From positions 1 to 64,000 of the forward strand of contig NZ_JAQVBV010000006.1 of the NCBI RefSeq assembly GCF_028690125.1: a stretch of 64,000 nucleotides of DNA. The letters run 5' to 3'. The translations under genes were made by a program, and so were the position numbers. The notes under the pieces are model-generated. The model was not told where the DNA came from. It did no database searches and saw nothing but the letters and a program-made list of their open reading frames with translations. Positions 25,379 through 34,046 of this stretch are shown piece by piece (the stretch's first letter is position 1; each line of letters starts with the position of its first letter). Source of the DNA: Bacteroides sp. Lineage in GTDB: Bacteria; Bacteroidota; Bacteroidia; Bacteroidales; Bacteroidaceae.

Positions 25379-25750
25379 ATGGCTTCAGAGCAGAAACAAT
25401 CCTCAAAGACCCGGAGCTACAGAAAAAGCGTGGACGACTTATATTATGACGAATATGGCACGGATAATCCAAAAACGATTGAGCATTATATTAAAGCGAT
25501 TGCCGCAGAAACGGTTCCGCCGACCGAAACCGACAACACTCTCAGACAACCCCATCCGATTGAGCCGTCTATTTCGACCTCCGTTGTCGGTCAACCGCCG
25601 CCCCAAACCAATGGGCAGTCAGATACTATCAGGCAGAGTGCCGCACACGCCACACAGCCCTCGAACGATGCCGGGCAACCGTCATTGCCGGATAGTGTCG
25701 AAAAAGCCGCCGAACGGCTAACCCCACCAAGCCGAGGGTTCAGAATGTAA
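25379..25750 (+). CDS. Pro/Thr/Gln-rich hypothetical protein
   Basis: A 123-residue protein with a basic N-terminus (SSKTRSYRKSVDDLYYDEYG) and a low-complexity tail rich in Pro, Gln, Ser and Thr. No family is recognised. It follows the methylase/helicase remnant, as small accessory genes do in related elements, and may be an intact survivor of that operon. No clear promoter is seen; expression is uncertain. Confidence 0.42.
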   Translation: MASEQKQSSKTRSYRKSVDDLYYDEYGTDNPKTIEHYIKAIAAETVPPTETDNTLRQPHPIEPSISTSVVGQPPPQTNGQSDTIRQSAAHATQPSNDAGQPSLPDSVEKAAERLTPPSRGFRM

Positions 25751-25996
25751 CCCCTGTTAAACCGCCTCTATCTGTGCGAATGCAGGTAGAGGTGGTTTTC
25801 ATTATTGGCATACACATAAATTGAAAGTCAGAATACAATTGTCGGGATATTGGGTGAGGTGGCTTTGTTATAAAAGAGATTGATATTGTTCGTCCATGCC
25901 TGCAATTGTCTGATTAAAAGATTTATTCAAAAAAAGACTGCAATCTCAATTATTTATTCTAAATTTGCGTTTTGAGTCAATTAAAAGCTTGTAACA

Positions 25997-26197
25997 ATGA
26001 AAGAAATCAACAGGATAAAAGAGGTTTTAATTGAGCGAAGCAAGACTGGAAAATGACTGGCGGAGAATTTGGGCAAAGATGTAGCAACAGTATCGCGTTG
26101 GTGTACCAATAATGCCCAACCATCAGTCGAGACCTTCACTCGCATTGCGGAACTGTTGGATATTGACATAAGAAAATTATTTAATAAGACAAAGTAG
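25997..26197 (+). pseudogene. XRE-family regulator with one nonsense codon
   Basis: The frame gives a 66-residue Cro/C1-type protein: KEINRIKEVLIERSKTGK, stop, then LAENLGKDVATVSRWC and PSVETFTRIAELLDID, KLFNKTK. Codon 20 is TGA (26054-26056); relatives have Trp here, so a single TGG to TGA change is likely. Such small regulators often precede restriction-modification operons in Bacteroides, and the tail of a type III restriction gene follows. Otherwise the frame is intact, so the inactivation is recent. Confidence 0.75.
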
Positions 26198-26279
26198 AAT
26201 ATGGGTAGCATTGCTCAGTTAAAAGATATTATACAAATGATGTACAGGTAGGAAGTCGTTTATAAATAACTACATCCTA

Positions 26280-26745
26280 TTTTACGCTGTATGCCTATAA
26301 AGAAATACAGGAAGAACTGTCGAAAGTCAATAGCGTAGATCTAATTATCAATCCCAATAAGTATGATAATTGTAGATTGTTTTGCCGTTGATTCGAAAGA
26401 AGAGCAGGAATTTGCCAAAACGCTTGATAATAGCGAGTGCGTAAGCTGTTCCATGGAGTTCGTTCATTGTTTAAAGTAGACACTCCACTAGGAGCATACA
26501 ACCCCGATTGGACGGTATACGTGAAAGGTTTTGAGAATAAAGTCTACTTCGTTGTGGAAACAAAAGGAACGGACATTTTTAGTGAGCTTCGGCCTGCAGA
26601 GCAGGATAAAATCAGATGTGCACGTAACCATTTTGAAGTTGTAACTCCAGAGGTTATTGTCTCAGTTCCTGTCAAGAATGGTAGCAAGTGGCTGAAAAAT
26701 TGTAACATAAATAAGAATAAATGGCAAATAGTGAAAATAATATAG
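26280..26745 (+). pseudogene. remnant of a type III restriction enzyme Res subunit (C-terminus)
   Basis: The last 100 codons (26437-26745) read TPLGAYNPDWTVYVKGFENK and VYFVVETKGTDIFSELRP, AEQDKIRCARNHFE: the PD-(D/E)xK nuclease end of type III Res proteins (PDW and ETK are the catalytic parts). Before it, in other frames, FAVDSKEEQEFAKTLDN continues the family upstream. A short piece, FTLYAYKEIQEELSKVN near 26280-26330, recalls the start of SNF2-like helicases. Most of the Res gene and the whole Mod gene are gone. Its end overlaps the start of the next gene by 25 bases. Confidence 0.75.
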
Positions 26746-29700
26746 AGCGTTATTGGTGTAGGACTTATAATGGTGTCCTTAATAATACTGGGTTCTTACT
26801 AAATCCGCAAAACAAATATTCTTTCACAGAGCAAAATATTGTTGATTTAAATGATATTTCTCAAAATGCGTGTATTCTTCTTTGTAATACTATTGGAGAG
26901 GTATCGTACGATTTCAGTATTATGCACCAAAGAGTAAGAGATAAATACAACGATACTTTTTGTATTTACCATGACCTTTCAAGCTATTGTAGTGAGAGTA
27001 GATTAGTTAATGATATTTTCAATTCTTGTCACATAAACACATGGAAAGAAAGCGATAAGGATTTATATCTATTTATATCCGGAATAGACTTGTGTTCAGT
27101 CAATATACATACCGTTTTTCAAATATTCATTAGCGAGATTAATGCACTCCATGAATACAAAGATAGGTTATATATTAGAGTGCTTTCAATTTCAGGGTTA
27201 TGGGACATTAATTTAGAACGATTCCTTGATACGTTTTGGGGAGTAGAAAATAATATAAGGCTGTCAGTAGCACCATTAAGACAAGAAGATGTATCAACCA
27301 TTTGTAAAAACAGGAACATTGATAGCGATGAATTTTTGAAAATTGTAATTGAAAAAGGACTGCAACCGTTAGCAATAATTCCATATTCATTAAGCCAATT
27401 ATTAGAGACAGAATTGAGTCAGATTTACAGAGATGAACTCAGTAGTGATGAGTTGTACTACAATTCATGCATGATATTGAGTGAAAGCTCTGTCTCTAAA
27501 ATTAAAAATAGAGATTTTATTTCTTCCAATAAAATGATCGCCATAGCAGCTCGTATTGCGGCAATAATGGCGTTTTGCCGAAAGGATTTCGTTACAATCT
27601 ATAAATTGGACAGCAATAGAGTCGATACTCTTTTAGTCTCAGAAATTTTTGAAGAAGAAGAGACTACGGGAGAATATAATTTTACGATATTGCATAGAGA
27701 TATTATAGAAACAATAATATTCTCTGGGCTTTTTTACAAGAATTCAGATGGGCGTTTTTCATTTTATCATCAAGCCTTTCAGGATTATTTAGCAGCAAAA
27801 TTTATTATTAATCACGAATATGACAACGAGAAGGTTATCTCTTTATTGACAAACTCAAAAGACAGAGAAGGTAAGTTATTCGAATGGATAAGAGGGGTGA
27901 ATACATGGCTGCAAAATATCACGCCCAGAATAGATATATTGAAATTCTTTATTTCACATGATCCATTAAAGGTTTTAAATGGGCGAATTATTAATGATGA
28001 TCAAATAAAAGAAGAACTTGTAAAATCAATATTAGAAAAATTTAATAATGCAGAAATTATAGATAATGAATGGGGGCTATTATCTAATAATGGGCATAAA
28101 CTACTTCACTCTAAAATGGCAGAGCAAATTTTGCCATATATATCAGGGAAAGAGAATCACATATTAGCTAGACGAAATGCAATGGAGATGGCAGAGGCCT
28201 GTAACTTAGTCGAGCTGCAAGAACCTTTGTGGAAGATTGTGTCTGATAATACTGAAGACATCCATGTTAGAGAGCAAGCAATGTCTTCTCTTTCTAAATT
28301 AGTTGATGATGACCAAATACTTTCAAAGTTGGTAAAAGTGGCTACTACTGATGACAAATCCGATGAGAATGATGGATTAAAAGGATACGCATTAAATATT
28401 ACATGGAATAAGAGAATAATTTCAGTAGAAGAAATATTCAATAGCCTTACCAAACCTAAAAAGGATAGTTTCGTTGGTATATATAAAGCATTTATTGAAT
28501 TCTTATTGCCAAGAGAATTAGACATTAAAGATTTTGTGGTTGCTTTAGAGTGGATGAGAAAAAACATCGACGAATTATACGATAGTTTATCTGTGTTTAG
28601 TAGATTGGTTTCACGTATTCTACAGTTAGGGTGGGAAAACTATAATTCCTTAGACAACAAAGACCAGTTTGTAGATACTGTGAGATTAATACTAATTCAA
28701 CATCATCCCATTTTTCCTGTGCGAGATTCTTTTTTTGATACTGATGAAAATGTTTATGAAGTTCCAAAAGAAGTGAGATTTGAGGTTATTGACAAATTAT
28801 TAGCCCATTGTAAAAATGATGAATTTTACAATTTTGATTTTTTTAGCTCTCGTTTAATTTTGCATGACGAATTTGAAAATGCAGTTCAGTATTGCAAAGG
28901 ATCGAATAATATAGAACTTTGGAAGCGAATTTTGTGTTATTTTTCTTACGAAAATCAGGAGAGGGTAAGTTTTTTAAGAACGTCATTTCCTGAAGATGTA
29001 GATGGAGTATTCAGCTTCATTTTTACTCCGAGAACAATTGATATTAATAGAAAAATTAAAGAAAAAGCCCAACAAGAAAAAAGGGCTAAGGATGAAAAAG
29101 ATGCTTTAGAATTGATTGAAAAAAAGATTTTAGAATGTATTTCCAAATATAGCGAAACAAAAGATCCATTATGGTGGGCAAGTCTCTTTAGGCATCTTGG
29201 AATGAAATATAGCAATCGTTATTATGAAGAGATTCTTAGCTCGGATATTACACATTTAGATAATTGGGCTTTATTACCTCAAGAAAAGCAACCTGAGGTA
29301 GTCGAGTTGTCTAAATATTACATTGAAAATCATAACGAAGAGAGTGATACATGGTTTGGTAAAAACATCTATTCATATATTGCATCAGCAGGATTTAAAT
29401 CTTTGATAATCACTGAAATATTCGATAGTTCTTACATTGAGAATATTGATAAAAATATTCTTGAAAAATGGAGATATGTTATTATTAATTATGGGGAGAA
29501 TTCAGAAACACAAGAACATCGAAATCGCAAAGAAAAATTAATAAAATGTCTGTTTGAAAAAAGCCCTCAAAAAGCCAATGAAGTTATTCGCGAAAAGATA
29601 TTGATAGAAAACAATACCGGCCAATCATATCTGTTTGCTTTGCGTTCTTTAGAGCAATGTTTTGACATAAACTCTGAAACGATGTTGTTAGACTTATTGG

Positions 29701-30902
29701 AGCAGAAAAATATAAATAACAAATCACGGGAACAGATAATAAACCTACTGCTCGAAAAAGCTCCAGTCAGAACATTTGAATATATTAAAGAGGTATTTAG
29801 AAACCCTATTGATGATGAATTGAAAAAATATATTATTATCTCATTGTTAAGGCATAATAATGATTATGATGACGGAATGAAGTTCTGGTCATTTGCATTT
29901 CAATATATAGGAGATGATGAAAGTATTGAAAAGGAGTATTATCTTTCTCTAGCACCAGGTTGCATACTATATAGCTTTAATAATCCAGTTTTAAACGAGG
30001 AACATCTATCCTTTTTATTTGAACGATTATACAAACTCTTTCCGCCCGATGAAGATCCGAAGCACGAAGGAGTACATTATATTGGACAGAGAGAAGAAGT
30101 CGCTTCATTGCGAGATAGGCTTCTTGGTACTTTATCGAGTAAAGGAACTCCAGAATCTATACAAGAGTTAACCAGACTAAAGACTGCTCTACCAGACGCA
30201 GGCATAGAGTTTTCTATAGTTACAGCCAAAAATAATTTTAGGAATACATGCTTTGATAGGATATCTCCTGCTAATTTTCAACGTCTATCAAGAAATGGGC
30301 AATTCAGAATTATTTCCAATGGGGATGATCTACTTAAGTTAATTGAAGAATCTTTGGTTAGGTTAGAATACTTATTGCAAGGTGCTCAGCCATTATCTTC
30401 TTCACTTTGGAATATAATCACGAAAACGAAGAAATCTCAATACAGTACTAAGAAAGAGGAGTTTTTATCTGATTATATTGCATCTCATTTAAGGTATGAC
30501 TTAGAAAAATATGCAATTACTCCATATCGAGAAGTCCAACTTAGATGTAAGAGAATTAATATAGATGATGGGCGTACAGGAGAAAATATAGATATTTTAG
30601 TAGATTGTAATTTAAGAGGAAAACGGAGTAGTGTCATTATAGAAATTAAAGGCAGTTGGAATTCTGAGATTCCTACTAATATGCAAAATCAACTCTATGA
30701 AAGATACATGAAAACATCTAAGTGCAATCATGGATTATACCTAATCGGCTGGTATGACAGCTCTCGTGATGTTCGGAATCGTACAGGGTGTAAGTCAATA
30801 GAAGAGACAAGAGATAAATACAAACAAAAGGCAAAAGAATTATCTGAAACCAATAATGTTAGTATTAGGTCATTTGTTTTGGATTGTAGACTAAAGAACT
30901 GA
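26721..30902 (+). CDS. NACHT/STAND-like defence protein with degenerate P-loop and C-terminal PD-(D/E)xK domain
   Basis: A 1393-residue intact protein. The N-terminus (ERYWCRTYNGV, TGFLLNPQ) and following segments fit a family of large STAND NTPases. The P-loop position reads ILLCNTIGEVSYDFS (residues 52-66), where relatives have GEPGIGKS: the lysine is Val and the GK pair is lost. The Walker B position YLFISGIDL (116-124) lacks the acidic pair after Asp. FYHQAFQDYLAAKFI (348-362) is the classic conserved sequence after STAND ATPase domains. Residues about 400-1200 look like helical repeats (HEAT-like). The C-terminus has Asp1291, then EIK (1308-1310) and a Gln/Tyr helix: a PD-(D/E)xK nuclease pattern. 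Likely anti-phage; function inferred. Strongly AT-rich compared with the transfer operon. Confidence 0.72.
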   Translation: MANSENNIERYWCRTYNGVLNNTGFLLNPQNKYSFTEQNIVDLNDISQNACILLCNTIGEVSYDFSIMHQRVRDKYNDTFCIYHDLSSYCSESRLVNDIFNSCHINTWKESDKDLYLFISGIDLCSVNIHTVFQIFISEINALHEYKDRLYIRVLSISGLWDINLERFLDTFWGVENNIRLSVAPLRQEDVSTICKNRNIDSDEFLKIVIEKGLQPLAIIPYSLSQLLETELSQIYRDELSSDELYYNSCMILSESSVSKIKNRDFISSNKMIAIAARIAAIMAFCRKDFVTIYKLDSNRVDTLLVSEIFEEEETTGEYNFTILHRDIIETIIFSGLFYKNSDGRFSFYHQAFQDYLAAKFIINHEYDNEKVISLLTNSKDREGKLFEWIRGVNTWLQNITPRIDILKFFISHDPLKVLNGRIINDDQIKEELVKSILEKFNNAEIIDNEWGLLSNNGHKLLHSKMAEQILPYISGKENHILARRNAMEMAEACNLVELQEPLWKIVSDNTEDIHVREQAMSSLSKLVDDDQILSKLVKVATTDDKSDENDGLKGYALNITWNKRIISVEEIFNSLTKPKKDSFVGIYKAFIEFLLPRELDIKDFVVALEWMRKNIDELYDSLSVFSRLVSRILQLGWENYNSLDNKDQFVDTVRLILIQHHPIFPVRDSFFDTDENVYEVPKEVRFEVIDKLLAHCKNDEFYNFDFFSSRLILHDEFENAVQYCKGSNNIELWKRILCYFSYENQERVSFLRTSFPEDVDGVFSFIFTPRTIDINRKIKEKAQQEKRAKDEKDALELIEKKILECISKYSETKDPLWWASLFRHLGMKYSNRYYEEILSSDITHLDNWALLPQEKQPEVVELSKYYIENHNEESDTWFGKNIYSYIASAGFKSLIITEIFDSSYIENIDKNILEKWRYVIINYGENSETQEHRNRKEKLIKCLFEKSPQKANEVIREKILIENNTGQSYLFALRSLEQCFDINSETMLLDLLEQKNINNKSREQIINLLLEKAPVRTFEYIKEVFRNPIDDELKKYIIISLLRHNNDYDDGMKFWSFAFQYIGDDESIEKEYYLSLAPGCILYSFNNPVLNEEHLSFLFERLYKLFPPDEDPKHEGVHYIGQREEVASLRDRLLGTLSSKGTPESIQELTRLKTALPDAGIEFSIVTAKNNFRNTCFDRISPANFQRLSRNGQFRIISNGDDLLKLIEESLVRLEYLLQGAQPLSSSLWNIITKTKKSQYSTKKEEFLSDYIASHLRYDLEKYAITPYREVQLRCKRINIDDGRTGENIDILVDCNLRGKRSSVIIEIKGSWNSEIPTNMQNQLYERYMKTSKCNHGLYLIGWYDSSRDVRNRTGCKSIEETRDKYKQKAKELSETNNVSIRSFVLDCRLKN

Positions 30903-31397
30903 TATATGCAACAAAGGCTGAGTGTCAGAGATGTAATTACTGAAACGGATATTACAACGCTGTAACTGCATATCAATAAACGATTCGCAACTCACAATCT
31001 TTTTGTTCAGACGAGAATAACAACGCTCATACTGAAGTAGGCTTTGAATGCTCTGATCAGGTACATAACTGTCACAAACCAAGCCTTTCATTAAAACGAT
31101 TGCTATCCAATGGGCGTCTTTGACATCTGTCTTACGCCAGGAAGCTGTTTGATAAATAAAGGATTAACTAGTTTTATATCAAAATGACTAACCAGTAGTC
31201 GCCAAATAAAAATCCAGTAAATGCTGGTACTTTCCATGGCCACATAGCGAAATTCTGAATCAAGAAGAGCTTCACGCAAAAAGAAGCAAATCAGAGGTTA
31301 AAGTACTAAATTTGTGCTCTTTTTTAAAGCCAAATTCATCAATTATACACATAAATACACTATCTTTGTGTACATCAAGACCGCAGTATCGTTCCAT
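30903..31397 (-). pseudogene. truncated IS110-family transposase
   Basis: From the ATG at 31397 the protein begins MERYCGLDVHKDSVFMCI, the DEDD-type N-terminus of IS110 transposases. After frameshifts it continues with DSEFRYVAMESTSIYW, RKTDVKDAHWIAIVL and KGLVCDSYVPD. It stops being recognisable exactly at the end of the STAND-like gene, after about 170 residues; the C-terminal Ser-containing domain is absent. It is inactive. The abrupt join with the neighbouring gene marks a recombination point. Confidence 0.78.
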
Positions 31398-31809
31398 AGG
31401 CGTCGATTTAGATGTTCCTTATATAAAGGTACAATATTATTTGAACTTAGAGTTCGTAGTACCAAATTTAAGATACGCGGTCTTGATTTTGTATGCAAAT
31501 GAGGATAAATCAGACTATTCTTTTATAAGGCTCGCTTATAAATCGATATTTTTATCTAAGTTTGTAGTAGATAATACCGATAAGGAGAAGAACAAAACAA
31601 AGAAGCTACATTGTCTTTCCATTAGTTACCACCTTTGAAACTGGCAATGATGTAGGAATTGAACTTTGTCCGGACTTGGTATAAACCTGTCTTTCCGCTT
31701 CTTTCACTTCAAGAGGTCGTTTCTCGAAACCGCCTGACTTACTTACAGCGCAAACTCTATATTCTGCTTTTTTTCGTTGTTATCAGAGTTTTAAAAAAAA
31801 ATAAATGTG

Positions 31810-31845
31810 TAACTTTGGGGCAATATGACGTATGCGTCATATTGC
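31810..31845 (+). promoter_or_regulatory. promoter-like box followed by perfect palindrome
   Basis: TAACTTTG (31810-31817) fits the -7 consensus. GCAATATGACG (31820-31830) and CGTCATATTGC (31835-31845) form a perfect 11-bp stem with a 4-base loop right where transcription would start. It could be an operator or the 5' hairpin of a short RNA. No intact gene follows. Confidence 0.45.
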
Positions 31846-31917
31846 AAAGCTCTATTGATCGCAAATCATTTGAAAACTCAGATCTATACTAAAAGGAACG
31901 GCTCTTGAAACACGTTT

Positions 31918-31946
31918 TTTTTCATTTAAGCTTTGATTTTGGGGTA
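31918..31946. repeat. 29-bp direct repeat, right copy
   Basis: Differs at one position from 24521-24549 (AAG for AAA after CATTT). The similarity also includes a CACG a few bases upstream in both copies. Confidence 0.75.
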
Positions 31947-32037
31947 CAATGCCCCCATAACATTGCGACATGGAGGTCAATTCTGTTATTGGTAATCAAT
32001 AATTTACAAATATATCATATCTGAATTTTTCTCATTT

Positions 32038-32403
32038 TTAAGCCAGAAAATGTAACACAGTAAAGCCCACCGATAGTCCCCTTATTATCTCAGCCGTACC
32101 TTTTCGCTTGCCTGATATTTTTTTCCTTCCGTTCTTCCAAACGGCAATCAGCGCCAACACCATCTTTTGAATTGTGTCGAGGTTCCTGGCCGCCCGTTCA
32201 GCTTTACACTTTATGCTGTCCTGTCGGAGGTTGCGGTCAAGATTCCAGCACATGCTTTCAATAGCCCAATGCTGTTTGGTTACCTGCCTAAGCTAAGCCG
32301 TTCTGCACGGCAATTCAGGCTTGAAATGTACAGTCGCTGCTCAGATGTACTCCTGCCATCAGACTTTTTCTGTCCGGCAACTTTTCTCCTATCTCATAAG
32401 TGA
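32038..32403 (-). pseudogene. 3' fragment of an ISAs1-like transposase
   Basis: In two frames the minus strand reads KKSDGRSTSEQRLYISSL, then HWAIESMCWNLDRNLRQD and RAARNLDTIQKMVLALIAVW to a stop at 32038. The pattern YISSL, HW-IES, LD and the downstream helix is the C-terminal part of ISAs1/H-repeat-associated transposases, including the final catalytic Glu region. The N-terminal two-thirds are missing and one frameshift lies near 32270. Inactive. Confidence 0.68.
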
Positions 32404-32565
32404 AGATATGCGGTCTTATTTGTATTGAATAACCTGTATTGGAACTGGAATGTAATAAATCACGATTGCAAAGTTCAATAACTCAAACATTCTAAATTGC
32501 AAAATGTCAGATAATACAGCAAATAGCACACAGGCATTATGATAATAAATATCTATATATCAATA

Positions 32566-32640
32566 TATACTACTATACTAAAAGACTACTTGTAGTATAG
32601 TCGCATAATAGTCACAACTATTTGTAGTATAATGAATCCA
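32566..32640. repeat. TACTA/TAGTA-rich cluster upstream of parA
   Basis: Includes TACTACTATACTA, GACTACTTGTAGTATAG and TTTGTAGTATAATG, with both orientations of the word, so it can fold or bind dimers. Similar words recur at 24411-24465 and 32905-32935. Confidence 0.55.
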
Positions 32641-32777
32641 AATAGAATATTGTCAAATCAGAGCTTTAGCACATGGTAGCAGCGGCATGTTTGATAATAG
32701 CCGAATACAAACAGTTCATTTGAAGACTAAAGTACAACCCACCAAATCCAATCCAAAAAGTAGGGTGATTTCATTCA

Positions 32778-32806
32778 AATCGCCGGAATCGCCAAAATCG
32801 CCAAAG
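32778..32806. repeat. three short direct repeats (AATCGCC)
   Basis: AATCGCCGG, AATCGCCAA and AATCGCCAA follow each other with one shared base. Iteron-like direct repeats near a parAB locus are typical binding sites for partition or replication proteins; the function here is inferred. Confidence 0.5.
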
Positions 32807-32904
32807 GCATGAGTATAAAAAACACATCAAAAAAACAAGCTTTTTACACCCCATCTTTTCACCCGCCCCATTGCCATAAACCAATATACAAAAAAATAAA
32901 ATAC

Positions 32905-32953
32905 TAAAAAGTAGTAAAGTAGTATTGTAGTATGTACTTTTTTACTATCTTTG
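32905..32953 (+). promoter_or_regulatory. parA promoter with TAGTA operator
   Basis: TATCTTTG (32946-32953) is the -7 box, 40 bases before the parA ATG. Directly upstream, ACTAAAAAGTAGTAAAGTAG and TTGTAGTATG cover the -33 region, so a repressor binding TAGTA words would control parA. Confidence 0.62.
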
Positions 32954-32993
32954 TATAACCAATTAACAATCAGTTCATATAAACATTACGAAT

Positions 32994-33755
32994 ATGAATA
33001 AAGCTATTATTATCAGTGTCGCAAATCATAAGGGTGGGGTTGGAAAAACAGCAACCACGGTTGGTTTAGGTGGAGCTTTGCAGAGCAAGGGCTTCCGAGT
33101 ATTATTAATTGATGCGGATGGGCAAGCGAACCTGACCGACTCCTTGGGCTTCTCTATGGATATGGATAAGACACTATACGAAGCCCTAAAAGGCAAGGAA
33201 GAGTTACCAATTTGCAAACACGAGGATGGAATAGACGTAGTGCCTGCCTGCTTGGATTTGTCAGCTGCGGAAGCAGAACTTATGAATGAGCCCGGACGAG
33301 AAACAATTCTCTCATCCCTTCTTCAACCAATCAGAAAAAACTATGATTTCATTTTGATAGATTGTCCGCCATCACTATCTCTGCTAACGTTGAATGCCAT
33401 GACAGCATCCGACAGTTTAATCATACCAGTTCAGGCTGAATATTTAGCTATGCGGGGAATGGGCAAATTGGTTAACGTGATCGACAAGGTGAAAAAGCGC
33501 TTGAATCCCAATCTAAAAATAGAGGGCATTTTGCTAACCATGTACGATGGACGCAAGAACCTTCACCAAAGTGTTGCTGAGACAGTACAGGAAACATTCA
33601 AGGATGACGTATTCGCAACCATGATACGCACCAATGTAGCAATAGCCGAATCCACATCCGCCAAACAGGATGTATTCCACTATGCACCCAAATCGAACGG
33701 CGCACAGGATTACCTGAAACTTGCAGATGAAATAATAGCCCACCATAACCTCTAA
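32994..33755 (+). CDS. parA: partition ATPase ParA (Soj-like)
   Basis: A 253-residue ParA ATPase with the deviant Walker A HKGGVGKTAT (about residues 11-20), DADGQANLTDS (38-48) and ILIDCPPSLSLLT (about 119-131). It is closer to chromosomal and plasmid Soj/ParA proteins than the TraA-type ATPase in the same element. With the small gene that follows it forms a partition pair. Presence in an integrated element suggests the element has a replicating circular stage that needs stable inheritance. Regulation probably acts on the TAGTA-rich promoter. Confidence 0.9.
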   Translation: MNKAIIISVANHKGGVGKTATTVGLGGALQSKGFRVLLIDADGQANLTDSLGFSMDMDKTLYEALKGKEELPICKHEDGIDVVPACLDLSAAEAELMNEPGRETILSSLLQPIRKNYDFILIDCPPSLSLLTLNAMTASDSLIIPVQAEYLAMRGMGKLVNVIDKVKKRLNPNLKIEGILLTMYDGRKNLHQSVAETVQETFKDDVFATMIRTNVAIAESTSAKQDVFHYAPKSNGAQDYLKLADEIIAHHNL

Positions 33756-33765
33756 TTCAAACACA

Positions 33766-34038
33766 ATGAAAAAAGGAGATTTAAAGAACAATATCCGTGG
33801 CGGACTTGACAGCCTGATCAGGTCAACAAGCGACACCAGTAACGTCAATGATGCAGTCACGTCTAAAAGTGAAGATACAACCGAAAAAAGAGTAGTTCAC
33901 TGTAACTTCGTCATGAACAAACAATATCACATCAATTTAAAAGTGATAGCTGCAAAAAAAGGAAAAAAGGAGAGAGAAGTCTTAAAAGAAGCCCTCGATG
34001 ACTTCTTTCTCAAAAACAAAGACTTATTAGAAGGTTAA
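33766..34038 (+). CDS. small DNA-binding partner of ParA
   Basis: A 90-residue protein starting 10 bases after parA. The N-terminus KGDLKNNIRGGLDSLI is typical of small partners of ParA in Bacteroides elements; the C-terminal half (CNFVMNKQYHINLKVIAAKK, EREVLKEALDDFFLKNKD) fits a ribbon-helix-helix fold. It likely binds the repeats upstream and stimulates ParA. No ParB nuclease-like domain is present. Confidence 0.75.
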   Translation: MKKGDLKNNIRGGLDSLIRSTSDTSNVNDAVTSKSEDTTEKRVVHCNFVMNKQYHINLKVIAAKKGKKEREVLKEALDDFFLKNKDLLEG

Positions 34039-34046
34039 CCTCATAC

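Larger units (their letters stand above)
31398..32037. other. intergenic debris with orphan promoter
   Basis: No intact gene. A 55-codon open fragment on the minus strand (about 31606-31770, EYRVCAVSKSGGFEKRPLE, then a stop) has no start codon and was not identified. The stretch also holds a promoter-like box with a palindrome (31810-31845) and the right copy of the 29-bp repeat. Confidence 0.4.
32404..32993. other. regulatory region upstream of parA
   Basis: No gene is seen. It contains TACTA-rich clusters (32566-32640 and 32905-32935), three 9-10-bp direct repeats (32778-32806) and a promoter box for parA. The repeat content suggests a partition site or replication/maintenance region of the element. 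Confidence 0.5.

Noticed and set aside
31312..31638. 108-codon plus-strand open frame
   Set aside because: It lies over the IS110 remnant on the other strand and debris; no coding signal of its own.
31606..31770. 55-codon minus-strand fragment EYRVCAVSKSGGFEK
   Set aside because: No start codon and no family recognised; mentioned only as debris.
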